The notes: generated by a model from the letters alone, not told the origin. DNA of 64,000 nucleotides from Caldicellulosiruptor saccharolyticus DSM 8903 (GCF_000016545.1 NC_009437.1:2816501-2880500); one strand, 5' to 3'; numbered from the stretch's first letter, positions 53,653 to 63,013 are shown. Program-made: numbers and translations.

Positions 53653-54729
53653 TTGTTCAGAGAGGTCATACGTACTATTTCGCCATATATCCCTGGAAAA
53701 CCAATCTCTGAAGTAAAAAGAGAACTGGGACTTGAAAAGGTTATAAAGCTTGCCTCAAATGAAAATCCATTAGGACCTTCTGAAAATGTCAAAAAAGCAA
53801 TAAAAGAAAGTTTGGACGACTTAAGCTTATACCCTGACGGAAACTGTACAGAGCTAAAGCTAAAGCTTGCAAAAAAGCTAAATGTAAAGCCTACTCAGAT
53901 AATATTTGGTGCTGGTTCTGACGAAATTACTCAGCTTATAGCCAGCATATTTATTAATCCCGGCGATAATTCAATAATGGCAAGACCTTCTTTCCCAAGA
54001 TACGAAACTGTAACCAAAGTGATGGGCGGTATTCCCATTGAGATTCCTCTAAAAAACTATACTCATGACCTTGAGGAATTTTCCAAACATATAAATGAAA
54101 GGACAAGAGTAATATGGATTTGCAACCCCAACAATCCAACAGGTACAATTGTCAAAAAAGATGAGCTTTACAACTTCATTAAATCTGTACCATCTGAAAT
54201 TGCAGTTGTTGTTGACCAAGCTTACAAAGAATACATCGACGACCCAGAATATCCAGATGCTATCCACTGGCTTGATGAGTTTAAAAACTTGATTGTACTT
54301 CAGACATTCTCAAAGATTTATGGTCTTGCATCACTCAGAATTGGTTATGCTATAGCTTCAGAAGAAATAATTGAAAAGCTAAACAGGGTAAGACCACCTT
54401 TTAACGTCAATCATGTAGCTCAGATTGCTGCAATTGCTGCACTTGATGACCAAGAACATATAGAGAAGGCTAAGGAGCTTAACAAAAAGTCACTCGAATT
54501 TTTCTACAAAAGTTTTGAGGAAATGAAACTTCCATATATTAAGTCTTACGGCAACTTTGTAATGGTAGATGTAACAAAAGATGCTGTTGAGGTGTTTAAA
54601 AAGCTCCTTTTAAAAGGTATAATTGTAAGACCAGGGGATATTTTTGACATGCCCACATATATTAGAGTAACAACAGGACTGGAGAGTGATAACATGGAAT
54701 TTATAAAGGCTTTGAAAGAAGTTCTGTAA
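53653..54729 (+). CDS. hisC: Histidinol-phosphate / aromatic aminotransferase
   Basis: About 358 residues from a TTG at 53653 (then FREVIRTISPYIPGK), which has AAAAGGGG upstream; an earlier TTG at 53587 lacks a site. Class I PLP fold: NPNNPTG near residue 155, the Lys in QTFSKIYGLASLRIGYA, and LASNENPLGPS near the N-terminus. Leading an aroF-tyrA-aroA operon, it probably transaminates phenylpyruvate or hydroxyphenylpyruvate, and perhaps also serves histidine synthesis. Confidence 0.93.
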   Translation: MFREVIRTISPYIPGKPISEVKRELGLEKVIKLASNENPLGPSENVKKAIKESLDDLSLYPDGNCTELKLKLAKKLNVKPTQIIFGAGSDEITQLIASIFINPGDNSIMARPSFPRYETVTKVMGGIPIEIPLKNYTHDLEEFSKHINERTRVIWICNPNNPTGTIVKKDELYNFIKSVPSEIAVVVDQAYKEYIDDPEYPDAIHWLDEFKNLIVLQTFSKIYGLASLRIGYAIASEEIIEKLNRVRPPFNVNHVAQIAAIAALDDQEHIEKAKELNKKSLEFFYKSFEEMKLPYIKSYGNFVMVDVTKDAVEVFKKLLLKGIIVRPGDIFDMPTYIRVTTGLESDNMEFIKALKEVL

Positions 54730-54803
54730 AAATCAAAGGTTTGCAGAACGGTAGAATGGAGATAAAGGATAATGAATTATATTGTAGGATGGGGGTATGT
54801 AAC

Positions 54804-55817
54804 GTGATTATTGTTATGAAAAAAGATTGCAAAGAATCAGAAATTGAAGAGGTTGTAAAGCTAATCACATCACTTGGGCTTCGCCCACACATCTCTCAAG
54901 GTATTGAAAGAACTGTAATTGGTGTTATTGGTGATGAGAGAATACTTTCAGATGTACCAGTTGAACTTCTTCCTGGAGTTGATAGGATAATACCAATCTT
55001 AGAGAGCTACAAACTCGCAAGCAGGACATTCAAGAGCGAGCCAACAGTTATAAAAATTAAAGATATTGAAATTGGTGGAAATGCGTTAACACTTATTGGC
55101 GGTCCTTGTGCAATTGAAAGCTATGAGCAGATGTTCGAAGTTGCTGAAAAGATTAAAAAAAGCGGAGCAAAAATACTAAGAGGTGGAGCTTACAAGCCCA
55201 GAACATCTCCATATTCGTTCCAGGGTCTTGAAGAAGAAGGTTTAAAGATATTAAAGGAGGCAGCAACAAGATATGACCTTTTGGTTATAACAGAAGTTAT
55301 AAGTGAAAATGCTGTTGACAAAGCATACGATTATGTAGACATCTTTCAGATTGGTGCAAGAAATATGCAAAATTTTAATTTACTAAAATATGTAGGAAGA
55401 CAAGATAAACCTGTGCTTTTAAAGCGTGGTCTTGCTGCAACAATTGAAGAGTGGCTAAATGCTGCTGAGTACATTTTGAGCGAAGGAAATCCTAATGTCA
55501 TACTTTGCGAAAGAGGAATTAGAACTTTTGAAACAGCGACAAGAAATACGCTTGACATATCTGCAATACCAGTTGTGAAGGAAAAGAGCCACTTGCCAAT
55601 TATTGTGGACCCAAGCCATGCAGCTGGAAAAGCAAAGTATGTTCCAGCGCTTTCAAAAGCAGCAATTGCAGCAGGTGCTGATGGACTAATGATTGAAGTG
55701 CATCCAAATCCAAAGCAGGCTCTATCTGATGGTCCACAGTCGATTACACCTGAAGAATTTGATAAACTTGTAAAGGAAATATCTCAAATTGCTAAATCAA
55801 TTGGAAAGAGTGTATGA
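54804..55817 (+). CDS. aroF: DAHP synthase (3-deoxy-7-phosphoheptulonate synthase)
   Basis: 337 residues from a GTG at 54804 with GGGGG upstream; the ATG at 54741 would add 21 unlike residues. An N-terminal ferredoxin-like regulatory domain (1-70, IIVMKKDCKESEIEEVVKLI) precedes the TIM barrel, which carries GGPCAIES, KPRTSPYSFQG and a C-terminal DPSHAAGK. This is the class I-beta form with the extra domain, likely inhibited by an aromatic end product. It makes DAHP from PEP and erythrose-4-phosphate. Confidence 0.95.
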   Translation: MIIVMKKDCKESEIEEVVKLITSLGLRPHISQGIERTVIGVIGDERILSDVPVELLPGVDRIIPILESYKLASRTFKSEPTVIKIKDIEIGGNALTLIGGPCAIESYEQMFEVAEKIKKSGAKILRGGAYKPRTSPYSFQGLEEEGLKILKEAATRYDLLVITEVISENAVDKAYDYVDIFQIGARNMQNFNLLKYVGRQDKPVLLKRGLAATIEEWLNAAEYILSEGNPNVILCERGIRTFETATRNTLDISAIPVVKEKSHLPIIVDPSHAAGKAKYVPALSKAAIAAGADGLMIEVHPNPKQALSDGPQSITPEEFDKLVKEISQIAKSIGKSV

Positions 55818-55821
55818 GAAG

Positions 55822-56661
55822 ATGAGAAATAAGATTTTGGTTGTTGGGTTGGGCTTGATCGGTGGTTCACTTGCCAAGGCATTTCACAAATGTGGATTTG
55901 AAGTCCACGCACATGATATAAATCAAAATTCAGTTGAAAAGGCAATAGAAGAAGGTATTGTGAAAGAGAAAATAGAAGATTTAGAAGATGTAGAAGACGA
56001 ATATGCCTTTAGTTTTATATGCGTGCCTGTATTAGAGAGTATAGGCATTTTAGAAAAACTATCATCAAAGATAAAAAAAGGAATTATCACTGATGTTGGT
56101 AGCACAAAAGCTCAGATTTGTGAGTTTGCTTTGAAAAATAGAATTTCTAACTTCATTGGCGGCCATCCAATGGCAGGTACAGAAAAAATAGGATACGAGT
56201 ATTCCTTTGACACTCTCTTTAAAGGCGCTTATTATTTTATTACACCGCTTGATATAAATGAAAAAACCAATGTTCAGAAATTAAAAGATCTTTTGAACAT
56301 AATCGGGTGCAGAGTTGAGGAAATTGACTATAGCCTTCATGATACAATAACAGGAGTAATTTCTCACCTTCCTCACATTGTGTCTGCTGCGCTTGTGAAT
56401 ATGTTAAATGAAAATAGCATCTTTTGCAAATTTGCTGGAGGGGGTTTTAAAGACATCACCCGTATCTCCTCCTCCAGCCCTAAGATGTGGGCAGATATAT
56501 CCTTTTCAAACAAAAAGGTTTTGCTTGAACTGATAGATAAGTATATAGACTTATTGATAAACTTTAAATCAAATCTTGAAAGTGACAACTACAACGATAT
56601 TTACTCATACTTTGAACGAGCAAAATCAATAAGAGATAAGATTGTGAGTGATAGTAAATGA
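55822..56661 (+). CDS. tyrA: Prephenate dehydrogenase
   Basis: 279 residues from the ATG at 55822 (MRNKILVVGLGLIGGS), 4 nt after the aroF stop. It has a Rossmann GLGLIGG loop, GGHPMAGTEKIGYE with the active-site His, and a C-terminal helical dimer domain. There is no ACT domain. It converts prephenate to hydroxyphenylpyruvate. Its end overlaps aroA by 4 nt. Confidence 0.93.
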   Translation: MRNKILVVGLGLIGGSLAKAFHKCGFEVHAHDINQNSVEKAIEEGIVKEKIEDLEDVEDEYAFSFICVPVLESIGILEKLSSKIKKGIITDVGSTKAQICEFALKNRISNFIGGHPMAGTEKIGYEYSFDTLFKGAYYFITPLDINEKTNVQKLKDLLNIIGCRVEEIDYSLHDTITGVISHLPHIVSAALVNMLNENSIFCKFAGGGFKDITRISSSSPKMWADISFSNKKVLLELIDKYIDLLINFKSNLESDNYNDIYSYFERAKSIRDKIVSDSK

Positions 56662-57959
56662 ATGTAAAAATTGAAGGCAGAAGAAAGATAAGAGCAAAAG
56701 TCGCTATACCATCTGACAAATCTATTTCACATAGAAGTATAATGATTGGAAGCTTAGCAAGAGGAACAACCGAGATAGAAAACTTTTTGTTTGCTGAGGA
56801 CTGTTTAAGCACAATAAACTGCTTCAAAAAACTTGGCGCTGAGATAGAAATAAAAAATGACAAAGTTATTGTAAAAGGAAAAAATTATAGTTTATCCGTC
56901 CCTCAACAGGTATTAGATTGCGGTAATTCTGGAACAACTACAAGATTGCTACTTGGGATTTTGTCAACTCAAGAGTTTGAGGCAGTTTTAGATGGCGACA
57001 GTTCTCTTCGAAAAAGACCTATGAAAAGAGTAACACAGCCCTTGAGCCAGATGGGTGCAAGCTTTGAATTTTTAGAAAAAGAGGATTGTCTTCCAATAAA
57101 GGTAAAAGGCAAAAAGAATTTAAAACCCATTGATTACACATTGCCAGTTTCAAGTGCACAGGTAAAATCAGCACTTATTTTTGCAGCTTTGAAAGCAGAA
57201 GGGAAAAGCGTTATAAAAGAGCTACCTATGTCAAGAGACCACACAGAACTTATGTTAAAATCTGCCGGAGCAGATATTGCTACTTGTTTTGAAAATGGTT
57301 TTTACAAGATAGAGGTTATGCCAAGCAATTTAGAGGCGCTTAAGATAAAAGTTCCTTCGGATATATCTTCTGCTGCATTTTTTATTGTGCTTGCTCTTAT
57401 ATGTGAAGATAGTGAAGTAATAATCGAGAATTGCATTTTAAACCCTACGCGGACAGGTATAATTGATATTCTAAAACAAATGGGTGCTGACATTGAAATT
57501 GGGAACGTTGAGATTCAAAACGGTGAGCTTGTTGGAACAATTGTTGCAAGAAGTAGCAATTTAAAAGGGGTTGTGGTTGACAAAAATGATATTCCCCGGA
57601 TTATAGATGAGATACCAATCTTGGCTGTTGCTGCAGCTTTTGCTGATGGAAAGACCATTATAGACAATGCTTCAGAGCTCAGGGTCAAGGAAAGTGATAG
57701 GATAAAAACAACTCTTGAAATGTTAAGAAATTTTGGAGCTGAATGTTATGAGCTTGAAAATGGATTAGAAATTGTTGGTTCAAGAGATAATCTAAAAGCT
57801 GGCATTGTTAATTCATACAACGACCACAGAATTGCCATGGCAGCATCTATTTTGGCATGTGCAGTTGAGGGAGAAAGCACAATTTTAAATGCAGAGTGTG
57901 CATCAATATCCTTCCCCAACTTTTATGAGATTCTTCTTGGGCACAGCAAAAAGGTATAA
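56658..57959 (+). CDS. aroA: 3-phosphoshikimate 1-carboxyvinyltransferase (EPSP synthase)
   Basis: 433 residues with the two inside-out domains. PSDKSISHRSIMIGSLA near the N-terminus, DCGNSGTTTRLL near 86, PMSRDHTELML, and ELRVKESDRI near 337 are the substrate-binding blocks. It joins PEP to shikimate-3-phosphate. It is the last gene of this operon; its stop is 36 nt from the convergent isomerase gene. Confidence 0.96.
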   Translation: MNVKIEGRRKIRAKVAIPSDKSISHRSIMIGSLARGTTEIENFLFAEDCLSTINCFKKLGAEIEIKNDKVIVKGKNYSLSVPQQVLDCGNSGTTTRLLLGILSTQEFEAVLDGDSSLRKRPMKRVTQPLSQMGASFEFLEKEDCLPIKVKGKKNLKPIDYTLPVSSAQVKSALIFAALKAEGKSVIKELPMSRDHTELMLKSAGADIATCFENGFYKIEVMPSNLEALKIKVPSDISSAAFFIVLALICEDSEVIIENCILNPTRTGIIDILKQMGADIEIGNVEIQNGELVGTIVARSSNLKGVVVDKNDIPRIIDEIPILAVAAAFADGKTIIDNASELRVKESDRIKTTLEMLRNFGAECYELENGLEIVGSRDNLKAGIVNSYNDHRIAMAASILACAVEGESTILNAECASISFPNFYEILLGHSKKV

Positions 57960-57995
57960 AATGTTCTTTGCCTTTTCACTGTGCCCTTTTTCATT

Positions 57996-58814
57996 TTATT
58001 TATTTATTTTATTTAACAAGGCTTTTATTTTGTTTATAAACCCTAAAAACACAACGCCTGGCTCTTCAAGCTCAGAGAACCATCTTTTTACCCATTCCAG
58101 CGAAATATACCCTGTATAATTATCCTTGATTAACAAATTAATAGCTTTATCGATTGGAACATCACCTTCTCCAATCATCTTAAACACAAGTTTACCATTT
58201 TCTATTTTTGAATCTTTTACATGAACATGTTTTATATACTCCTTTAAATTACTATATGTGTACCCTACATCTTCATTAAAAAATCTATACGGATGATGAA
58301 TATCCCAAACAACTCCAACATTCTGATATGGCACCTTTTCAAGCAAAGCTGCAAGCTTTTGAGAATTTGCCCAAATGCCATTTGTTTCAATCAAAACATC
58401 AACATCATAACTTTTTGCTATCTCACACAGCATGCATAGCATCTCTTTTACAAATTCCTCATCTACATTTTCCCCTGGTGTTATCCACTCATCTCCCAAG
58501 ACTCTTATGTATTTGCAGCCAAGCTCTTTTGCTAACCTCATATGTTTTTCCGCTGCCTCAATCGTGGCATCTTTGGCTTTTTTGTCAAAGAGATAACAAG
58601 ATGTTGATATACAAGAAATCTCCAGATTTAGGTCATCTAATCTCTTTTTTGTCAACCTCAAATTATCACCAGTAAAAGGAGATGCTCTATAAACCTCAAG
58701 CTCATCACATATCCCTCTAAGTTCAATTCCATCATATCCAAAGTCTTTAGCAGTTGCAATTATCTCATCCCAGGTAAAATTTGGGCACCCAACAGTTGAA
58801 AAACTAATCTTCAT
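57996..58814 (-). CDS. Sugar-phosphate isomerase/epimerase-like TIM-barrel protein
   Basis: 272 residues of the xylose-isomerase-like (AP endonuclease 2) superfamily. Metal-binding residues are visible in VLIETNGIW, GVVWDIHHPY, HVHVKDSKIENGK and SLEWVKRW. Such proteins isomerise or epimerise ketoses or inositol derivatives; the substrate cannot be read. It stands alone, facing aroA. Confidence 0.85.
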   Translation of the reverse strand: MKISFSTVGCPNFTWDEIIATAKDFGYDGIELRGICDELEVYRASPFTGDNLRLTKKRLDDLNLEISCISTSCYLFDKKAKDATIEAAEKHMRLAKELGCKYIRVLGDEWITPGENVDEEFVKEMLCMLCEIAKSYDVDVLIETNGIWANSQKLAALLEKVPYQNVGVVWDIHHPYRFFNEDVGYTYSNLKEYIKHVHVKDSKIENGKLVFKMIGEGDVPIDKAINLLIKDNYTGYISLEWVKRWFSELEEPGVVFLGFINKIKALLNKINK

Positions 58815-58964
58815 TTAAAGTTTAATCCTCCCCAAAAAAGTGCTGTTTTTAATATTCTACACTATTGTTATTGACATGAAAAGTAAAGCTAATTTTTCTT
58901 ATTGACATTTGAATTTGAAGAAATTTATAATTAAACTAAAGTCATTTTTTAGGAGTGAAATATA

Positions 58965-59360
58965 TTGAAGGACATCTTCATAGACGATTTCCAATATGTG
59001 GTAGATGAATTGCTAATAAGAAACAAAAGTATACTTGATAGCCTCACAAAATTTGCCGAATCCGCAGCGAGGGTCAACAGGAGTATAGTCAAGTCTGTCA
59101 CAAACTGTGGATGTATAAGAATAAATGCTAAAAAACAAGAGATTCCAATAGATGTGAGCTTGAAAGAGGCAAAAAAGTATTTAAAGACTCATGTAGAAGG
59201 TCAGCTTTGTGAAAATTGCAGAGACTTGATTGAAAAAGAGATTGGAAGTACACTATTTTATTTAGCTTCCATTTGTAACACCTTGGATTTGAACTTATAT
59301 GACATTGTATTAAAAGAAATCGAAAGAATGAAAACACTTGGTGAGTTCAATCTAAGATAA
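58965..59360 (+). CDS. Conserved Firmicute protein, DUF1573/MazG-related type
   Basis: 131 residues, with a TTG start 8 nt after AGGAGTG. The protein is helical with conserved blocks RNKSILDSLTKFAESAARVNR, VTNCGCI and LCENCRDLIEKEIG. The paired cysteines could bind a metal. I recognise it as a widely conserved clostridial protein but know no function. Confidence 0.8.
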   Translation: MKDIFIDDFQYVVDELLIRNKSILDSLTKFAESAARVNRSIVKSVTNCGCIRINAKKQEIPIDVSLKEAKKYLKTHVEGQLCENCRDLIEKEIGSTLFYLASICNTLDLNLYDIVLKEIERMKTLGEFNLR

Positions 59361-59387
59361 CTTCGAGAAAAATTTCAGAAAAATACA

Positions 59388-59426
59388 AAAGCCGCCGTAT
59401 TTTTTGTACAAAAATATGGCGGCTTT
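59388..59426. terminator. Hairpin terminator between the two conserved genes
   Basis: AAAGCCGCC and GGCGGCTTT pair, with an inner TATTTTT/AAAAATA extension. It lies 25 nt downstream of the preceding stop and may weaken read-through into the DUF4364 gene. Confidence 0.7.
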
Positions 59427-59451
59427 AAAAGTAAAAGGAGTGAAATAAAGA

Positions 59452-60009
59452 ATGTCTGATGAGTACAATGAAATACACACCCTTGCCCAAAACAAGCTCA
59501 TCATCCTATTTTTCCTAAATAAAATTAGCATTCCTATTTCAACTCAGCAGCTTGATGAGTTCATTCTCTCAACAAAGTACATGAACTTTTTTGAATACCA
59601 GCAATACCTTAAAGAACTGGAGGCTCAAAAGCTTATACATAGATACGATGATGAGCTCAGAACATACATTGAAATCTCACAAAGTGGTAAGGATGTATTA
59701 GAGATATTGTTAAACTTAATTCCAAAGCTTACACTTGAAGAAATAGAAGAATACATAAAGAAAAACTATAGGAAAATAAAACTAAACACTGAAGTTTATT
59801 CAGACTACAAGATACTCAGCCAAAACGAATACTTAGTTGTGTGCTCTTTGCGTGAAGGAAATAGTATACTATTTGAGGTAAAAGTAAATGTCCCTCATGT
59901 AGAAATTGCCAAGAGAATTTGCCGAAACTGGAACAAAAACGCTGAGACGGTTTATAGACTTCTTTTTGAGAATTTAGCTAAAAACCATGAAGAACCTTCG
60001 CAAGAATAG
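59452..60009 (+). CDS. DUF4364 family protein
   Basis: 185 residues, with AAAGGAGTG before the ATG. The N-terminal 75 residues form a winged helix (NKLIILFFLNKISIPISTQQLDEF). The C-terminal half is a strand-rich domain. The family is conserved in clostridia and thought to be regulatory; no ligand is known. A terminator follows at 60021-60044. Confidence 0.85.
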   Translation: MSDEYNEIHTLAQNKLIILFFLNKISIPISTQQLDEFILSTKYMNFFEYQQYLKELEAQKLIHRYDDELRTYIEISQSGKDVLEILLNLIPKLTLEEIEEYIKKNYRKIKLNTEVYSDYKILSQNEYLVVCSLREGNSILFEVKVNVPHVEIAKRICRNWNKNAETVYRLLFENLAKNHEEPSQE

Positions 60010-60020
60010 ACAAAAAATAA

Positions 60021-60044
60021 AAGCGAGTCTTTTTTGACTCGCTT
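60021..60044 (+). terminator. Rho-independent terminator
   Basis: AAGCGAGTC, a TTTTTT loop and GACTCGCTT, followed by ATTATTTTT. It ends the DUF4364 gene and may also serve the opposite tRNA transcript. Confidence 0.8.
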
Positions 60045-60058
60045 ATTATTTTTGAAAT

Positions 60059-60134
60059 TGGTGGGCCCTTAGGGATTCGAACCCCAGACCAACCGGTTAT
60101 GAGCCGGCCGCTCTACCAGCTGAGCTAAAGGCCC
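60059..60134 (-). tRNA. tRNA with CAT anticodon (Met elongator or Ile2)
   Basis: A 76-nt cloverleaf with encoded CCA. The acceptor stem is GGGCCTT against AGGGCCC (one G-T pair), the anticodon loop CTCATAA and the T-loop GGTTCGAATCC. The CAT anticodon fits elongator tRNA-Met or the lysidine-modified tRNA-Ile2; sequence alone does not separate them safely, and an initiator is unlikely because the acceptor starts with a perfect G-C pair. Confidence 0.92.
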
Positions 60135-60143
60135 TTAAAAAAT

Positions 60144-60218
60144 TGGCTCCCCGGGTAGGATTCGAACCTACGACCCTCCGGTTAACAGCCGGATGCTCCA
60201 CCGCTGAGCTACCGAGGA
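60144..60218 (-). tRNA. tRNA-Asn (GTT)
   Basis: 75 nt including CCA. The acceptor stem is TCCTCGG/CCGGGGA, the anticodon loop CTGTTAA (GTT), the T-loop GGTTCGAATCC and the discriminator G. It lies 9 nt upstream of the CAT tRNA on the same strand, so the two form one transcript. Confidence 0.95.
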
Positions 60219-60492
60219 ACCTCTTATTCCCTTATTATTCTTGTCTTCGGCACCTTTTTTCTTGCGCCGTCGACATTATTTATTATACCTATAAAAGATT
60301 TTTTGTCAATAGCCTTTTTAAAAAAATCTCGAATAGGTGTAGAGATATTTACCACAGCGAAAGAATGTACGAAGAAGAAAATTTCATAAAAAGAGTTGAG
60401 GCTGCCTCCCTCCTGTTTGATATAATTAAAAAGTGTAATCTAATATTCAAAAGAAAAATAGAAAAACTACCAGGATGGGAGGACAGCCTACT

Positions 60493-61593
60493 ATGAATAT
60501 TATATCATACCACGAACTAAGAAAAATATCCCCTCAAAAAGCTAGAGAATTAGTTCGAAAAGTCTTTGAATCAAATAACAAAAACGTATCAAAAACTGCT
60601 AAAATATTAGGTGTATCAAGACATACCGTAAGAAGAGCTGTCTACGGTCCTCTTGAAGATAAATCAAAAAAACCTAAATCTTCTCCCAAAAAGCTTTCTT
60701 CTGAACTCGAAAATTTTATTGTCGAAGAGTCTAAAAAAACTGGTTTTAGATATAGACGTTTGTCTTTTTATCTTCTCAGAAAATATGGTATCAAAATAAG
60801 TGAAAACACAATAAAGTCAATTCTTAGAAGAAACTCTGTAGCTCGAAAAACAAAAAGAACAAAAAAAGGTGAAAGAAGTCTATACGATTATGAAACTCTT
60901 ATCCCATTTTCTGAATTTCAGCTTGATACAAAACATCTTTTAGACAAAGAAAGTCTTCCCAAGGAGGTATATGAACATATGAAAAGATACAATTTGCCTT
61001 GCTATGAGTGGAACATAATAGATGTTGCAACAAGAACAAGATTTACAGCCTATTCTTACGAACTTTCATCCGCTTTTGGATTTATGTTCATATCCTTAGT
61101 TGCATTATGGTTAAGAACTCATAATGTAAGAAATATAATAAAGATCCGATTAGACAATGGAGCAGAATTTTGTGGAGGAAGCGAAAGAAAGTTAAAGCAG
61201 TGGAATGAGATGCTGTCATTTTTGGGTGTAGAACTAAATCCTATTCCACCAAAAGCAAAGCATTTAATGGGTATAATTGAAAATTCACATAGAGCTGATG
61301 ATGAGTATTTTTTAATGATTCATGCTGAAAGATGTAAAACAAAAGATGAATTTATTCAAAGAGCCCAGAAATGGCAAGATACATGGAACTTTTTCAGACC
61401 TCATAATGGTAAAGGAATGAACGGGAGGACACCATTCGAAAAATTCATAGCTTCAAAATCTCTGGTCTCCTCCCATATATTTCAATTTCCTACATTACTT
61501 CTTGAGGATATTATGAAAAAAGTAGGCACCTTCTATTCTCTGTTCTGTAATAAATTTGGTGGTAAATATGTCTTCACCACGTACCCTTTTTAA
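60493..61593 (+). CDS. DDE transposase with HTH and rve integrase core
   Basis: 366 residues from the ATG at 60493 with GGGAGG upstream. Residues 15-45 hold an HTH (NVSKTAKILGVSRHTVRRAV). An rve core follows with catalytic acids D in FQLDTKHL, D in IRLDNGAEFC and E in IIENSHRADDEYF, so it looks functional. It may belong to an IS481-like group. No clear terminal inverted repeats are found, but CCTTTTTAAAAAAAT is repeated directly at about 60312 and 61582. The gap 60219-60492 otherwise holds nothing I recognise. Confidence 0.85.
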   Translation: MNIISYHELRKISPQKARELVRKVFESNNKNVSKTAKILGVSRHTVRRAVYGPLEDKSKKPKSSPKKLSSELENFIVEESKKTGFRYRRLSFYLLRKYGIKISENTIKSILRRNSVARKTKRTKKGERSLYDYETLIPFSEFQLDTKHLLDKESLPKEVYEHMKRYNLPCYEWNIIDVATRTRFTAYSYELSSAFGFMFISLVALWLRTHNVRNIIKIRLDNGAEFCGGSERKLKQWNEMLSFLGVELNPIPPKAKHLMGIIENSHRADDEYFLMIHAERCKTKDEFIQRAQKWQDTWNFFRPHNGKGMNGRTPFEKFIASKSLVSSHIFQFPTLLLEDIMKKVGTFYSLFCNKFGGKYVFTTYPF

Positions 61594-61744
61594 AAAAATT
61601 TTTATTGGTATTATTTGGATTTTAACCTTACCTTTTAAAATCTTTGTTCACCTTTTTTAACTTCTTTGAAAGAAGTATAATTAAAATAACACATAGCAAA
61701 AATGTAAATACGGAAAGATATCTTGAACATAAAGGTGAAACTGC

Positions 61745-62362
61745 ATGATAAGATGTGCAAAATTTTCTGACCTTCCGCAGATTGCCGAGATTTTCAGAGA
61801 AGCGTTTAGTGACAGTATAGAGTTTTATTTCAACAACAGAATTAAAAACTCTGCTATAGAGGACATATTCAAAGTGGTCCTTCTTGCCGAACCTCATGGT
61901 TTTTTAGTGTACGAAGACAAAGAAAATAAAAAGATTGCAGGATATATCTGTGTGGTAAAAGACATCAAAAAGGTCTGGTTAGCGGCTGTAGCGTCATTAT
62001 CCATCTTCAAATGGGTTGTCAAGTGGATATTAGGCCTTTATGGATTTGGTATAAAACCAATCTGGAAGATTCTTTCTAACAAGCTTGACTTTTTTAAATT
62101 CCAGACAAAATATGGAAGTGGAATCTGCGCTCAAATTCTGTCAATTGCTACACGCAAATCATATAGAGGAAAAAACATTGGAACAAAGCTTGTTGAAGCA
62201 GGATTAAATTTTCTGAAATCAAAAGGAGTAAAACAAGTCAAGTTAGAGGTAAGACCGGATAACTTACCGGCTATAAAGCTTTATAAGAAATTTGGATTTT
62301 ACCAGATAGGAATGTCACGAGATCCACAAGGAAAATGGATTGTTATGAAAAAAGACTTTTAG
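61745..62362 (+). CDS. GNAT-family N-acetyltransferase
   Basis: 205 residues. The acetyl-CoA loop is seen in SIATRKSYRGKNIGTKLVEA near residue 135 and the C-terminal LEVRPDNLPAIKLYKKFGF is the hallmark of the GNAT fold. A 50-residue insert (about 75-125) with two hydrophobic segments may let it contact membranes. The substrate is unknown. A terminator follows at 62371-62408. Confidence 0.88.
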   Translation: MIRCAKFSDLPQIAEIFREAFSDSIEFYFNNRIKNSAIEDIFKVVLLAEPHGFLVYEDKENKKIAGYICVVKDIKKVWLAAVASLSIFKWVVKWILGLYGFGIKPIWKILSNKLDFFKFQTKYGSGICAQILSIATRKSYRGKNIGTKLVEAGLNFLKSKGVKQVKLEVRPDNLPAIKLYKKFGFYQIGMSRDPQGKWIVMKKDF

Positions 62363-62370
62363 AAACCAGC

Positions 62371-62408
62371 AAGGGGGCTGCCGTTAAAATATTTTCGGTC
62401 AGCCCCTT
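62371..62408. terminator. Hairpin terminator between convergent genes
   Basis: AAGGGGGCTGCCG and CGGTCAGCCCCTT pair with small bulges around an AT loop. It lies between the GNAT gene and the coat-like gene, which converge here. Confidence 0.7.
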
Positions 62409-62426
62409 TATCAAAGTGTCAATTTT

Positions 62427-62708
62427 TTACATTGAAACCATCTGAACATTATTTTGAATTGTCTGAATATCTCTCTGTGCTTTTGTTATATCATCCTGTT
62501 TTGCCATCTCAACAGGATACCAACCTTTCTGAGATAAAAAATCAAATATTTGCTTTTGATGATCAAACATTCTGTTTAAGATTGACATAGTTTCTTTTCT
62601 AAGTGCATTGTTGGAACTTTCCAAAATCAAGTTCGTAAGTGCCATCGCCTGAAGCTTCATAGCATTCAAAAGTGAAAAAGCAATGTCTCTATCTGACAAG
62701 GTCTTCAT
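62427..62708 (-). CDS. Spore-coat CotF-like protein
   Basis: 93 residues from the ATG at 62708, with AAAGGAGTG upstream. It begins MKTLSDRDIAFSLLNAMKLQA and continues as a four-helix ferritin-like bundle with HQKQIFDFLSQKGWYPVE, the CotF signature. Its start overlaps nothing, but the longer frame runs into the upstream 66-residue gene. In spore formers this protein is a coat component; in a non-sporulating lineage its role would differ. Confidence 0.85.
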   Translation of the reverse strand: MKTLSDRDIAFSLLNAMKLQAMALTNLILESSNNALRKETMSILNRMFDHQKQIFDFLSQKGWYPVEMAKQDDITKAQRDIQTIQNNVQMVSM

Positions 62709-62730
62709 ACTAATTTCACTCCTTTCTCTG

Positions 62731-62931
62731 TTATTGAATGCTTGGATTTTCAATAAACCTTGACAAAATAGCTATGTCACTTTTGCAGTGGGTTACACAC
62801 TGCTGGCAAAGGTTTTTGAGTGAGATGTCTGTAATTTGGTCAGAAACACCTGCGATGAAATTGATTGAATTTTGCATCATCTTAATATTGTCTTCTAAAA
62901 ACATGAGCTCTTTTGAACTGATGTTGGCCAC
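62731..62931 (-). CDS. Small helical partner of the CotF-like protein
   Basis: 66 residues with a GTG start after AAAGGAGGTAGG. It is a helical hairpin with CQQCVTHCKSD, three cysteines that could bind metal. It lies 22 nt upstream of the CotF-like gene, so the pair is likely co-expressed and may form a mixed bundle. I know only that such pairs occur in clostridial coat-like loci. Confidence 0.75.
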   Translation of the reverse strand: MANISSKELMFLEDNIKMMQNSINFIAGVSDQITDISLKNLCQQCVTHCKSDIAILSRFIENPSIQ

Positions 62932-63013
62932 GTATTCCTACCTCCTTTCTTTAATGAGAAGAATTTAAATTTTTATTAAGCTACATATTTATTTTTGTTA
63001 TAACGAGATTTTT

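Noticed and set aside
60143-60496. Open frame beginning MAPRVGFEPTTLRLTAG opposite the tRNA-Asn gene
   Set aside because: It is the well-known false frame read antisense to a tRNA-Asn gene; its first part is entirely explained by the tRNA.
61628-61897. 89-residue open frame opposite the GNAT start
   Set aside because: It is antisense to a well-supported gene and lacks a ribosome site.
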